Assembly (NCBI GenBank): GCA_012728815.1
Contig: JAAYEI010000068.1
Location: 1 to 64,000, forward strand
Length of the DNA: 64,000 nt
Direction of reading: 5' to 3'
Source of the DNA: Clostridiales bacterium
GTDB lineage: Bacteria; Bacillota; Clostridia; Christensenellales; Aristaeellaceae
Numbering within the stretch: position 1 is the first letter of the stretch; every line of letters begins with the position of its first letter. A program made the position numbers and the translations under genes. This document shows positions 7,400-16,397 of this stretch, piece by piece. The notes under the pieces were generated by a model. The model searched no databases, was not told where the DNA came from, and saw only the letters and a program-made list of their open reading frames with translations.

Positions 7400-8347
7400 T
7401 CAGTCGTCCTCAGGGCCGCCGTTTTCCAGGATGTTGTAGGGCGTGCCCAGGAACTCCTCATCGCTTTCATTGACCTGTTCAGGCTCCGGCTCCGCCTGAG
7501 GCCGGGACCTGGCCTTGCCCTCCTGCCGGGGCTGGGGCGGGTTGACCCGTTCCACCTGGTCGGCGGCAAACACATGGATGTCAGAGGTGTCGCCCTTGGT
7601 GATGCGCACGGACACCTGCTCCAGCAGCGCGTTGACCTGGGTGACGGTGCCTTTGCCCTCAGGCGTGATGACCTCCTTGCCCAGGCGCGGCAAGCGCTTG
7701 CGGGATTTTTCGTATTGCTCCTGCTCGTATTTCAGGCAGCACAGCAGCCGCCCGCACACGCCGGAAATCTTGGTGGGGTTCAGCGACAGGCTCTGCTCCT
7801 TGGCCATGCGGATGGACACAGGGTTGAACTCATATAAAAAGGTGGAGCAGCACAGCCCTCTCCCGCAGGAACCCACACCGGTAATCATCTTGGCCTCGTC
7901 CCGCACGCCGATTTGCCGCAGCTCAATGCGGGTGCGGAAGATGCCGGCCAGGTCCTTCACCAGCGCGCGGAAATCGACCCGGCCGCCTGAGGTGAAGCTG
8001 GCGATCAGTTTGGAGTTATCAAAGGTATACTCAACCGACACCAGCTTCATGTCCAGCTTGTGCGCGGCGATGCGTTCCTTGCAGATGCGAAAGGCCTGGG
8101 CCGCCTTCTCCTGGTTTTGCTCCAATTGGCGGTGGTCGCTCTCCGTCGCGGCGCGGGTCACCTCATAAAGCTGCTTGGGCAGCTTGTCCTCAGGGATGTC
8201 AGTCACAGCCTGGCACACAGTGGCGTAGGCCAGCCCCTGGCTGGTGGGCACGATGACGGCGTCCCCCACCTGGTAGTCACCCTGTCCGGGCAGCACATAT
8301 TGTCTGCGCCCCGCGTTGCGGTAGCGCACAGCGATTACGTCAGGCAT
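7400..8347 (-). CDS. ricT: PSP1-domain protein RicT (YaaT)
   Basis: The 315-residue protein is a PSP1 C-terminal domain protein. The family signature GSCGRGLCCSTF followed by GVCGRLLCCLKYE supplies paired cysteines that, in Bacillus, help bind Fe-S clusters in the RicA-RicF-RicT complex acting with RNase Y. The C-terminus is acidic and low in complexity. It overlaps holB by eight bases, and a ggagg lies nine bases before the ATG. The holB-ricT order is conserved in Firmicutes. Confidence 0.92.
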   Translation of the reverse strand: MPDVIAVRYRNAGRRQYVLPGQGDYQVGDAVIVPTSQGLAYATVCQAVTDIPEDKLPKQLYEVTRAATESDHRQLEQNQEKAAQAFRICKERIAAHKLDMKLVSVEYTFDNSKLIASFTSGGRVDFRALVKDLAGIFRTRIELRQIGVRDEAKMITGVGSCGRGLCCSTFLYEFNPVSIRMAKEQSLSLNPTKISGVCGRLLCCLKYEQEQYEKSRKRLPRLGKEVITPEGKGTVTQVNALLEQVSVRITKGDTSDIHVFAADQVERVNPPQPRQEGKARSRPQAEPEPEQVNESDEEFLGTPYNILENGGPEDD

Positions 8348-9284
8348 GGTCTTGTACCTCCAATATATTCATCAGCAGCTGGTCGGCGATGGCCTGCCAT
8401 GACAGGTTGCTGGCCTGCTGCATACGGGCATTTTGCACGCCCTCCAAAACAATCCGAGCAAGCATGGCTTGCTGGCAGCCCTGGCCGGTCAAGCCCAGGG
8501 CTGCGTCCTCCAGGTAGTCCAGCGCCTGGTCGCTGCGTTCACGCAGGTCGCGCAACTGGTTGGACAGGGCGGGAAAGCGCGACAGGTCGCGATTGATGGT
8601 CAGCAGCTGGTCCAGGGTGTCCTTCATGGCCTGGTAGCCGCTGTCCGCCCGGGCCGCCAGCGCCTTGCCCGGGCTGCCCATGGCCCTTTGGGAGAGCGCG
8701 CCTGCCTCCTCCTCTGGCAGCCCTTGCATCAGCAAGGCCTGATGCACCAGGGGAACTGGCCAGGCGGGCAGGCGCACCAGGCGGCAGCGGGAGCGGATGG
8801 TGGGCAGCACCGCATGCTCGTTCTGGCAGGTCAGCAGGAAGCTGGTGGCGCTGTCAGGCTCCTCGATGGCTTTGAGCAGCGCGTTTTGCGCCTGGGGGGT
8901 GAAGGTGTCCACCTTCTCCAGCATGACCACCCGCGGCCCGGGGGAGAAGGGATGGGTCGCCAGGTTGGCCAGCAGCGCCCTGGCCTGGTCCACTTTCACG
9001 CTGCGCTGGCGGGGCAGGGCACCCACCTGCAGGAGGTTGGCGTGGCTGCCCCTGCGCGCCTGGCGGCAGCCCGAACAGGTTTCACAGGGTTTGGCGCTGC
9101 CTGTGCACAACAAAGTCTGCGCCAGCAGGGCGGCCAGGGTGGCCTTGCCCACACCAAAGGGCCCTGAGATCATCAGGGCATGGGGGGCCGTATGCAGCCT
9201 GTATTGTTCCATCAGCGGCGCGAGAGGCTGAAAAAGCGCTTCAAACACCGCGGCCTGCGACTTGATCAGCTGGCCTTCCACCAT
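8340..9284 (-). CDS. holB: DNA polymerase III subunit delta'
   Basis: The 314-residue AAA+ clamp-loader subunit has a P-loop GPFGVGKAT (41-49), where Ala precedes Thr instead of the usual Ser/Thr pair. A zinc module of four cysteines (about 60, 67, 70, 73) follows in LCTGSAKPCETCSGC. NALLKAIEEP and TIRSRCR are conserved sensor-region motifs. It works with DnaX and delta to load the sliding clamp. A TTG at 9290 is an alternative start, but the ATG at 9284 has agg six bases upstream. Confidence 0.9.
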   Translation of the reverse strand: MVEGQLIKSQAAVFEALFQPLAPLMEQYRLHTAPHALMISGPFGVGKATLAALLAQTLLCTGSAKPCETCSGCRQARRGSHANLLQVGALPRQRSVKVDQARALLANLATHPFSPGPRVVMLEKVDTFTPQAQNALLKAIEEPDSATSFLLTCQNEHAVLPTIRSRCRLVRLPAWPVPLVHQALLMQGLPEEEAGALSQRAMGSPGKALAARADSGYQAMKDTLDQLLTINRDLSRFPALSNQLRDLRERSDQALDYLEDAALGLTGQGCQQAMLARIVLEGVQNARMQQASNLSWQAIADQLLMNILEVQDHA

Positions 9285-9299
9285 GTACAACCTGTGGGC

Positions 9300-9629
9300 T
9301 TAGATCTTGAGGAACTGGTCAACGCTGAGCACAAAGACCGTGGCACCGCCCACCGTGACCTCAATGGGGTAAGGGGCATACATGCCGGTCGCGCCGCCCA
9401 TGGTGACAGGGGAGGTGGCGATCTGTTTGCGGCTCTTGCACACTTTTTCTATCAGGCTCATGCAGGCGTCATAGCGGCCGTCCTCAACGCCCACCAACAG
9501 GGTGGTGTTGCCGGCGCGCAGAAAACCGCCCGTGGTGGCAAGCTTGGTCACACCAAAGCCTTCTTCCATCAATTCGCTTACAAGGTGCGCCGCGTCTTCG
9601 TCCTGCACAATGGCGATAATCAGCTTCAT
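9300..9629 (-). CDS. darA: Cyclic-di-AMP receptor DarA (PII-like, YaaQ)
   Basis: The 109-residue protein matches DarA/PstA, a trimeric PII-like protein that binds c-di-AMP in the cytoplasm. The family pattern is visible: MKLIIAIVQDEDA at the start, TKLATTGGFLRAGNTTLL (the ligand-contacting strand and loop) and a C-terminal VGGATVFVL. The ATG at 9629 follows aaaggagg. An upstream in-frame extension to 9710 overlaps the promoter and is rejected. It heads the minus-strand operon with holB, ricT and pepF. Confidence 0.93.
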   Translation of the reverse strand: MKLIIAIVQDEDAAHLVSELMEEGFGVTKLATTGGFLRAGNTTLLVGVEDGRYDACMSLIEKVCKSRKQIATSPVTMGGATGMYAPYPIEVTVGGATVFVLSVDQFLKI

Positions 9630-9680
9630 TGGCTGGCCTCCTTTTGCTTGGCGGAGGGGCGCTCCGCTACTTGATTGCTT

Positions 9681-9710
9681 ATTATACAATAAAGCGGGGT
9701 GGTTTTTCAA
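9681..9710 (-). promoter_or_regulatory. Sigma-A promoter of darA-holB-ricT-pepF
   Basis: Read on the minus strand, TTGAAA (9705-9710) and a perfect TATAAT (9681-9686) are 18 bases apart, about 50 bases before the darA start. Confidence 0.8.
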
Positions 9711-9769
9711 GCAAGCCGGTCCGGGGCAGGATGTGGCGCGGGGGGCATCCCGCCCCGGCAGAAACGTTC

Positions 9770-9799
9770 TTGTTGCCCAAGGCTGGTTTATGGTAAGAT
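9770..9799 (+). promoter_or_regulatory. Probable promoter of plsX operon
   Basis: TTGTTG (9770-9775) and TAAGAT (9794-9799) are 18 bases apart, about 30 bases before the plsX start. The match is moderate. I see no FapR-type operator here and no fapR gene next to plsX. Confidence 0.5.
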
Positions 9800-9829
9800 A
9801 CGGCAGGTGTCTGGCAAGGGAGGATTGGG

Positions 9830-10831
9830 ATGATCAAACTGGTTCTGGACGCGATGGGCGGCGATCACGCGCCCCAAGCGCCGGTTGAGGGGGCTGTCCT
9901 GGCCCTGCGTGAGGACAGGGACATGTCCATCGTGCTGGCCGGGGTGCCTCAGGTCATAGAGCCATTGCTGAAGGATGCCGATGACGTGCGCGGACGCATC
10001 AGCCTGCTCAATGCCCCGGAGGTCATCAGCAATTCCGAGTCCGCCGCCATGGCCATCCGGCAGAAGAAGGACAGTGCGGTGGTGCGAGGCCTGCTCATGG
10101 TGCGCGAGGGGGAGGCCGATGGCTTTGTGTCCGCGGGCTCCACCGGCGCGGTGCTGGTTGGCGGCATGCTGCGCCTGGGCCGTGTGCCGGGCATTGAGCG
10201 CCCGGCCCTCGCGCCGCTCATGCCCGGGGCGGAAGGTCAGTTCCTGTTGATTGACTGCGGCGCCAACGTGGACTGCAAACCAGAGTACCTGGCGCAGTTT
10301 GGCCTGATGGGCGATGCCTTTATGCGCCAGGTGATGAAGCAGGACATGCCCAGGATTGGCCTGGCCAACATCGGCGCGGAAGAGGAAAAGGGCAACCAGC
10401 TATACATCGCCGCGCACCAGCTGCTCAAACAGGAAGACATCAACTTCGTGGGCAACGTGGAAGCGCGGGAAATTCCCGCCAACCAGGCGGATGTCATCGT
10501 CTGTGACGGGTTTGACGGCAACATCATTCTCAAGTACACTGAAGGGGTTGCGGCCACCCTGATGGGCATCATCAAGCGTGAGCTGATGGCGGATACCCGC
10601 AGCAAGCTGGGCGCGCTGCTGGCCAAACCCGCGTTCAAGCGCGTGCGCCAACAGATGGATTATACAGAAGTCGGTGGCGCGCCGCTGCTGGGCGTGCAGG
10701 GGGCGGTCGTGAAAGCCCATGGCTCCAGCAATGCCAGGGCCATCCGCGGCGCCATCCGTCAGGCTGCCCTCATGGCGCGCGCCGGCGTGGCCGAGGCCAT
10801 CCAGCACAAAATTACCGCCAGGTCACACTAA
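9830..10831 (+). CDS. plsX: Phosphate acyltransferase PlsX
   Basis: The 333-residue protein opens with LDAMGGDHAPQAPVEGA, the PlsX hallmark, and has SNSESAAMAIRQKKDSAV, FVSAGSTGAVLVGG and VCDGFDGNIILKYTEG. PlsX makes acyl phosphate from acyl-ACP for phosphatidic acid synthesis. It is followed after 13 bases by the acyl carrier protein gene, then rnc, smc and ftsY, the standard Firmicutes cluster but without fabD and fabG. The ATG follows gggagg. Confidence 0.96.
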   Translation: MIKLVLDAMGGDHAPQAPVEGAVLALREDRDMSIVLAGVPQVIEPLLKDADDVRGRISLLNAPEVISNSESAAMAIRQKKDSAVVRGLLMVREGEADGFVSAGSTGAVLVGGMLRLGRVPGIERPALAPLMPGAEGQFLLIDCGANVDCKPEYLAQFGLMGDAFMRQVMKQDMPRIGLANIGAEEEKGNQLYIAAHQLLKQEDINFVGNVEAREIPANQADVIVCDGFDGNIILKYTEGVAATLMGIIKRELMADTRSKLGALLAKPAFKRVRQQMDYTEVGGAPLLGVQGAVVKAHGSSNARAIRGAIRQAALMARAGVAEAIQHKITARSH

Positions 10832-10844
10832 GGGAGGACAGAAC

Positions 10845-11075
10845 ATGGTATTTGAAAACGTCTCCAGCCTCATCGCCAAGCAACTGAAGGTCGCCCCTGA
10901 AACGGTCACCCGCGAGTCCCGCCTGGTTGAAGACCTGGGCGCTGACAGCGCCAACGTGATGGTGCTCATCATGGACCTGGAGGACCAGTTCAACATGCAG
11001 GTAGAGGACAGCGCCATCACCACGATGAAAACCGTGGGCGACGTGGTGGACTACATCCAGTCCCGCCAGGGGTGA
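10845..11075 (+). CDS. acpP: Acyl carrier protein
   Basis: The 76-residue acidic four-helix protein has the phosphopantetheine serine at residue 35 in DLGADSANV. The usual sequence there is DSL followed by acidic residues on helix II; here the Leu is Ala and the following Glu positions are partly hydrophobic (NVMVLIMDLED). The protein should carry acyl chains as a 4'-phosphopantetheine thioester for fatty acid and phospholipid synthesis. Start: ATG after agggagg. It overlaps rnc by four bases if rnc uses GTG. Confidence 0.88.
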   Translation: MVFENVSSLIAKQLKVAPETVTRESRLVEDLGADSANVMVLIMDLEDQFNMQVEDSAITTMKTVGDVVDYIQSRQG

Positions 11076-11803
11076 GCGCAAGGATGCGCAGGCTGCCGCA
11101 CACAGGGGCGGCAGCCCTTTTTCATGAGGTGCCTGGGGCTGCCCGTCTGACTGAAAGCCTGGCTTACCAGTTCCGGGACCTGGGCTTGCTTCGGGTTGCC
11201 CTCACACACCCCACCGCCAGCGCCCGCCACAACAACCAACGCCTGGAATTTCTGGGTGACGCCGTGCTGGAGCTGGTCATCAGCCGCGCGCTGTTTGACC
11301 AGCGCCGGGGCGGGGAGGGCAAGCTGACCTTTGCCCGCCAAAAGCTGGTCAACGAGGAGACACTGGCTGACATCGCGCGGGGCATTCACCTTGGCGACAG
11401 CCTCATCCTGGGCGCAGCCTTCCGCCGGGAAGGCGGCGCCAGCCAGCCTTCCGTGCTGGCCGATGCCATGGAGGCCCTCATCGCGGCGGTCTACCTGGAT
11501 GGCGGCCTGGAGGCGGCCCAGGCACTGGTGCTGCGGCTGTGGGCGCCCCACATCGCCCAGGCGGACGCGGCGCTGGACAGCAAGGGCGCGCTGCAGGCCT
11601 GGTACCAGGCACGGGGGCTGGGCGAGCCGCGCTATGAGGACCTGAAGGCCGAAGGCCCGCCCCACCAGCGCGTGTTCACCGTGGGGGTGTATTTGGGGGA
11701 TGAACAGCTGGCGAAATCCAGCGGGCGCACCAAGCGCCTGGCCCAGCAACAGGCCGCCGGCGTGGCGCTGCGGGTGCTCAGGGACCGGGGGGAGCAGCCA
11801 TGA
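11072..11803 (+). CDS. rnc: Ribonuclease III
   Basis: The 243-residue enzyme cleaves double-stranded RNA in rRNA and mRNA processing. The signature NQRLEFLGDAVLELVIS carries the catalytic Glu and Asp, and DAMEALIAAVYLDGG carries the second acidic pair. A C-terminal double-stranded RNA-binding domain (about residues 165-240) ends with AQQQAAGVALRVL. The GTG at 11072 overlaps the acpP stop; the ATG at 11084 is an equally reasonable start. It overlaps smc by four bases. Confidence 0.95.
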   Translation: MSARMRRLPHTGAAALFHEVPGAARLTESLAYQFRDLGLLRVALTHPTASARHNNQRLEFLGDAVLELVISRALFDQRRGGEGKLTFARQKLVNEETLADIARGIHLGDSLILGAAFRREGGASQPSVLADAMEALIAAVYLDGGLEAAQALVLRLWAPHIAQADAALDSKGALQAWYQARGLGEPRYEDLKAEGPPHQRVFTVGVYLGDEQLAKSSGRTKRLAQQQAAGVALRVLRDRGEQP

Positions 11804-14800
11804 AACTGACACGGCTTGAAATCTTTGGCTTCAAATCCTTCCCGCTGCGCACAGACATCCGCTTTGATGAGGGCATCACCGGGATTGTAGGCCCCAACGG
11901 GGCAGGCAAAAGCAACATCGCCGATGCCGTGCGCTGGGTGCTGGGTGAGCAAAGCGCCAAGGCGCTGCGCGGCGCGCGCATGGAGGACGTGATTTTCTCC
12001 GGCACCCAGAAACGCCGCGCCATGCCCTATTGCGAGGTCTCCCTGATCTTTGACAATGCCGACGGCAAGCTGAAAAGCCCCCACAGCGAGGTCATGGTGA
12101 CCAGGCGGGCCTACCGCAGCGGCGAGGGCGAATACTACCTCAACAAGAAAACCTGCCGCCTCAAGGACATCGTGGCTCTCTTCCACGACACGGGCATCGG
12201 GCGCGAGGGCTACTCCATCATTGGACAGGGGCACATTGATGTCATCCTCTCCGGGCGCGGGGAGGAGCGCCGCGCCGCATTTGAGGAAGCGGCGGGGATT
12301 ATGGCCTATCGCTCTCGCAAGGAGGAAGCCGGGCGCAAGCTGGACCGCACCCTGGAGCATCTGCTGCGTGTGGGTGACCTGCTGGAGGAGCTGGGCAGCC
12401 GCCTGGAACCGCTGCGCGAGCAAAGCGAGGCAGCCCGGCAGTACCTGGACCTGTCCGCCCGCCTCAAGGCGCTGGACGCCAACATTTTCATCAGCCGGCA
12501 TCATCGCCTGGAAAAGCGCATCGCTGCCCTGCAGGACACCCAGCAGGGCATCCGCGAGTTGATCGCCGGGCATGAGGAGCAGCTGCGGTCCTGCCAGCTG
12601 CAGCGCCAGCAGGTGGACCAGGCCCAGGCCCAGGCGGAGGAAGAGGGCGACCGCGTGAACCTGGCCTTGCAGCAGGCGGAAAATCGCCTGCGTGAGCAGG
12701 CCGTGCAGGCAGAGCGCGCCGCCCAGGCGCTGCACAGCGCCCAGGAGGAAACCAGGCGCAACGAGGACACCCTCACCACCCTGGCAGCGGAAATCAGCCA
12801 GCTGCAGGGCTTGCTGGACGGCTCAGCGGACGACGCGCTGCAATTTGCCAGCAACCTCAGTGATATGGACAAAACCCTGCTGGGGCTACAGCGCCAGTCT
12901 GACCAGGCCCAGGCCGAACAAACCAGGCATGAGGAAGCGCTGGAAGCCCACCGCAGCCGCATCCTGCAGGCCGCCAACAGCCGCGCGGACGCCCGGGAGC
13001 GCCATGCCCGCCAGCAGGCCATGCTCAGCCAGGCCATCAGCCGCCAGGAGGAGGTGGCAAGCCGGGAAAGCGAGCTGCAGCACGCGCTCACCCAGGCCAG
13101 GCTTGAGGAGGAGCAGGCACAGCAGCGCCTGGCGGATACCCGCGCCCAGGTGGCAGCCCTGCAGGATGATTTGCGTGGCATGGACAGCCTCCTGACCGAT
13201 CTGCGGTCCAGCTTCAACAAACACACAGAGGCTTTGCAGGAGAAACGCCTTGCCCTGCAGCGGGACAAGGCGCGGCTGACCACCATGGAAGAGGTGGCCC
13301 GCTCACACGAGGGCTTTTTCCAGCCCGCCAGGCAGGCGCTGCTGTATGGGCAGGACAACCCGGCGGTGTACGGCGCGGTGGCACACCTCATCAGCGTGCC
13401 GGAGGAGCTGGAGACCGCGGTGGAGATGCTGCTGGGCAGCGCTTTGCAGCATATCGTGACAGCGGACGAGGAGACCGCGCAGCAGCTGATCAACCACCTG
13501 CGCGAAAAACGCTTTGGCCGCACCACTTTCCTGCCCATCACTGCCGTGCGCGCGCGCAGCCTCAGCCCGCAGGAGCGGGGCGTGCTTTCCCTGCCCGGCT
13601 GTCTGGGCGTGGCCAGCGACCTCGTCGGCCATGACGCGCGGTTTTCCGGTATTATCCAGTCCCTGCTGGGGCGCGCGGTCATCACCAGCGACCTGGACGC
13701 CGCCATTCGTGTGTCCCGCGCCGGGCGGCAGGCCTTTCATGTGGTAACCCTGCAGGGGGATGTGATGCGCGCGGGCGGGGCGATGACCGGTGGCTCTGTC
13801 CAAAGCCGCACCGTCAGCCTGCTGGGACGAGAGCGGGAGATGAAGCAGTTGAGCGCGTCCATCCTGCAGCGTGAGGAGGAACTCAACCGGCTGGTCACCG
13901 GGCTACAGGAAGAACAGGCCCAGCTGCAGCAGCTGGCGGGGCAGGCGGAGCAGCTGCGCCTGCGCGTTCAGGATGAAGAGATTGGCATCGCGCGGGAGGA
14001 GGAGCAGACCGACCGCGCGCAGGAGCGCTTGTCCACAGCCCGTCAGGCGCTGGACCAGACGCTTGCCGCCCATCAGCAACTCAGCGAAATGATCGCCCAG
14101 CTGCACCTGGATTTGGCGCAGACAGACACCCAGAGCCGGCAGGAGGAGGAGGACCACGGCCAGCTGGCCCAGGAAGAAGCCCGGCTGAAGGACGCGCTGG
14201 GAAGGGCCCGGGAACACGCGGCGCTGGCCCGGGAGCAGCTGGATACCCAGCGTGAGGCCCGCAGCCAGGCAGCGCACCGCCTGGACCTGCTGCAGCGGGA
14301 CCGCCAGCGCTTTGAGAAGGAACTGCAGGCGCTGTCCGCCCGGCGGCAAAGCCTGCAAAACAGCCGCGGCAGCCTGGAGGAGAAGATCAGCCAGGCGCAG
14401 GAGACCCTGGCCAAGCTTTCACAGACCGGGCTGGAACTGGAGCAGGCGGAGCGCCAGCTGCGCGCGCAGGCTGCGGCGGCGCAGACCAAACGCCGGGAGC
14501 TGGCCGCCCGCCAGTCCGACCTGGTCACCCAAACCGAGCAGGCCCACCAGGCCCACACCCAGGACAGCCAGCGCCTGCACAAGGGGGAGCTGAGCCTGGC
14601 CCGCCTGGCGGAAGAGCAGCACAGCATCGCCCAGACCTTGTGGGACACCCATGAGCTGACCTACGCCCTGGCCATGAACTTCGTGCAGGAGGGCAGGTTT
14701 GACCTGTCCGGGGCTGAGAAGGAAGCGGGGGATGTGCGCCGGCAAATCCGCGAGCTGGGCGCCATCAACATCCACGCGCTGGATGAGTACGCGGCGACCA

Positions 14801-15360
14801 AGGCCCGGTTTGAGGACCTGAGCCTTCAGCGCGATGACGCCCAACAGGCGCGGGAGGACCTGCTCAGCCTCATCAAACGCCTGCAGGGGCAGATGGAAAA
14901 GCAGTTTGTGCGCGAGTTTGCCCTGCTCAACGATTATTTCGCCGAAACCTTCAAGCGGCTCTTCAACGGCGGCCAGGCCAGCCTGAGCCTGGCTGACCCC
15001 AGCCAACCGCTGGACTGCGAGATCCAGATCAAGGCGCAGCCACCGGGCAAGAAGCTGCAGCTGCTGTCCCTGCTTTCAGGTGGTGAGCGCACGCTCACCG
15101 CGATTGCCATCCTGTTTGCCATGCTCAAGCTCAAGCCCACGCCCTTTTGCATGCTGGACGAGATTGAGGCGGCGTTGGATGACGCCAACATCCACAGCTT
15201 TGCCAATTACTTGAGCGAGTACAAGCGCGACACCCAGTTCATCGTCATCACGCACCGCAAGGGCACCATGGAAAGCTGTGATATGCTGTATGGGGTGACC
15301 ATGCGTGAGAAGGGCGTGTCCGATATGATTTCAGTCAACCTGCAGGAGTACACAGCCTGA
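11800..15360 (+). CDS. smc: Chromosome segregation protein SMC
   Basis: The 1186-residue protein has the full SMC plan: Walker A GPNGAGKSN near residue 32, a long coiled coil, a hinge (about 515-650, with GRAVITSDLD and GGAMTGGS), the returning coiled coil, and a C-terminal ABC signature LSGGERTL with Walker B FCMLDEIEAALDD. It forms the condensin ring with ScpA and ScpB, which are not in this window, and compacts chromosomes. It lies between rnc and ftsY as in Bacillus. Confidence 0.97.
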   Translation: MKLTRLEIFGFKSFPLRTDIRFDEGITGIVGPNGAGKSNIADAVRWVLGEQSAKALRGARMEDVIFSGTQKRRAMPYCEVSLIFDNADGKLKSPHSEVMVTRRAYRSGEGEYYLNKKTCRLKDIVALFHDTGIGREGYSIIGQGHIDVILSGRGEERRAAFEEAAGIMAYRSRKEEAGRKLDRTLEHLLRVGDLLEELGSRLEPLREQSEAARQYLDLSARLKALDANIFISRHHRLEKRIAALQDTQQGIRELIAGHEEQLRSCQLQRQQVDQAQAQAEEEGDRVNLALQQAENRLREQAVQAERAAQALHSAQEETRRNEDTLTTLAAEISQLQGLLDGSADDALQFASNLSDMDKTLLGLQRQSDQAQAEQTRHEEALEAHRSRILQAANSRADARERHARQQAMLSQAISRQEEVASRESELQHALTQARLEEEQAQQRLADTRAQVAALQDDLRGMDSLLTDLRSSFNKHTEALQEKRLALQRDKARLTTMEEVARSHEGFFQPARQALLYGQDNPAVYGAVAHLISVPEELETAVEMLLGSALQHIVTADEETAQQLINHLREKRFGRTTFLPITAVRARSLSPQERGVLSLPGCLGVASDLVGHDARFSGIIQSLLGRAVITSDLDAAIRVSRAGRQAFHVVTLQGDVMRAGGAMTGGSVQSRTVSLLGREREMKQLSASILQREEELNRLVTGLQEEQAQLQQLAGQAEQLRLRVQDEEIGIAREEEQTDRAQERLSTARQALDQTLAAHQQLSEMIAQLHLDLAQTDTQSRQEEEDHGQLAQEEARLKDALGRAREHAALAREQLDTQREARSQAAHRLDLLQRDRQRFEKELQALSARRQSLQNSRGSLEEKISQAQETLAKLSQTGLELEQAERQLRAQAAAAQTKRRELAARQSDLVTQTEQAHQAHTQDSQRLHKGELSLARLAEEQHSIAQTLWDTHELTYALAMNFVQEGRFDLSGAEKEAGDVRRQIRELGAINIHALDEYAATKARFEDLSLQRDDAQQAREDLLSLIKRLQGQMEKQFVREFALLNDYFAETFKRLFNGGQASLSLADPSQPLDCEIQIKAQPPGKKLQLLSLLSGGERTLTAIAILFAMLKLKPTPFCMLDEIEAALDDANIHSFANYLSEYKRDTQFIVITHRKGTMESCDMLYGVTMREKGVSDMISVNLQEYTA

Positions 15361-15428
15361 GCGCGCCAGGCAAACTGCCTGATGCTTTGTGTCGAACATA
15401 CTTCTTGAGCAAAAACCTAGGAGGTACC

Positions 15429-16328
15429 ATGTCCGGATTTTTCTCCCGCCTGGTGCGGGGCTTAAGTAAAACGCGCGGCCAAATGAGCCAGCAGATTGAG
15501 CAGCTTGCCAGCAGCGCGCAGGCGATCGATGAGGATTTCTATGAGGAGCTCACCGACATCCTGGTGATGTCAGACGCCGGCGTGGCGGCCAGTGAGCACA
15601 TCATTGGCCAACTGCGCGAGCGCGTGAAGGAGCACAGGCTCAAGGATGCCCAGGAGGCCAAGGACCACCTCAAGCAGATCATGGTGGAGGAGATGAACAT
15701 CCCCCGCCCCGACCTGGCCTGGCCCATGGTGATGCTGGTGGTGGGTGTGAACGGGGTGGGCAAAACCACCGCGGTGGGCAAGCTGGCCAAGCGTTTTCGG
15801 GAGGTGGGCCGCAGCGTCATCCTGGCGGCGGCGGACACCTTCCGCGCCGCGGCGGATGACCAGCTGGCCATCTGGGCCCAGCGCGCAGACGTGCCCCTGG
15901 TCAAGCAGCAGCACGGCGCCGACCCGGCCGCCGTGGTGTTTGACGCCATCCAGTCAGCAAAAGCAAAGCATACCGACCTGCTCATTGTGGACACCGCGGG
16001 GCGGCTGCAGAACAAAAAGAACCTGATGGACGAGCTGGGCAAGATCCGCCGCGTGATTGACCGGGAATACCCCGAGGCCACCGTGCGCAGCATGCTGGTG
16101 CTGGACGCCACCACCGGTCAAAACGGCCTGGTCCAGGCCAGGATGTTCAAGGAAGTGGCCGACATCAACGGCATTGTGCTCACCAAGCTGGACGGCACCG
16201 CCAAGGGCGGGATCGCGCTGGCCATCCGGCGTGAGCTCAACGTGCCGGTCTGGTACATCGGCGTGGGCGAGGGCATCGATGACCTGCAGGCCTTCAACGC
16301 CAAGGAGTTTGTTGACGCCCTGTTTTAA
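15429..16328 (+). CDS. ftsY: Signal recognition particle receptor FtsY
   Basis: The 299-residue GTPase has a short N domain and an NG core with G1 GVNGVGKTT, DTAGRLQNK (G3) and TKLDGTAKGG (G4/G5). It receives SRP-ribosome complexes at the membrane. The acidic A domain of enterobacterial FtsY is absent, as usual in Firmicutes. The ATG at 15429 follows aggagg; the in-frame extension to 15387 has no ribosome site. No ffh follows. Confidence 0.96.
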   Translation: MSGFFSRLVRGLSKTRGQMSQQIEQLASSAQAIDEDFYEELTDILVMSDAGVAASEHIIGQLRERVKEHRLKDAQEAKDHLKQIMVEEMNIPRPDLAWPMVMLVVGVNGVGKTTAVGKLAKRFREVGRSVILAAADTFRAAADDQLAIWAQRADVPLVKQQHGADPAAVVFDAIQSAKAKHTDLLIVDTAGRLQNKKNLMDELGKIRRVIDREYPEATVRSMLVLDATTGQNGLVQARMFKEVADINGIVLTKLDGTAKGGIALAIRRELNVPVWYIGVGEGIDDLQAFNAKEFVDALF

Positions 16329-16353
16329 CGCGAAGCAATCTCACTCAATAAAA

Positions 16354-16390
16354 GACACCACCGGGTGACCAGTGGTGTCTGTTTTGTTTT
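16354..16390. terminator. Bidirectional terminator between ftsY and the PG-binding lipoprotein
   Basis: The 8-bp stem gacaccac (16354-16361) / gtggtgtc (16372-16379) is followed on the plus strand by TGTTTTGTTTT and on the minus strand by TTTTATTG, so it can end both converging transcripts. Confidence 0.85.
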
Positions 16391-16397
16391 ATATGAG

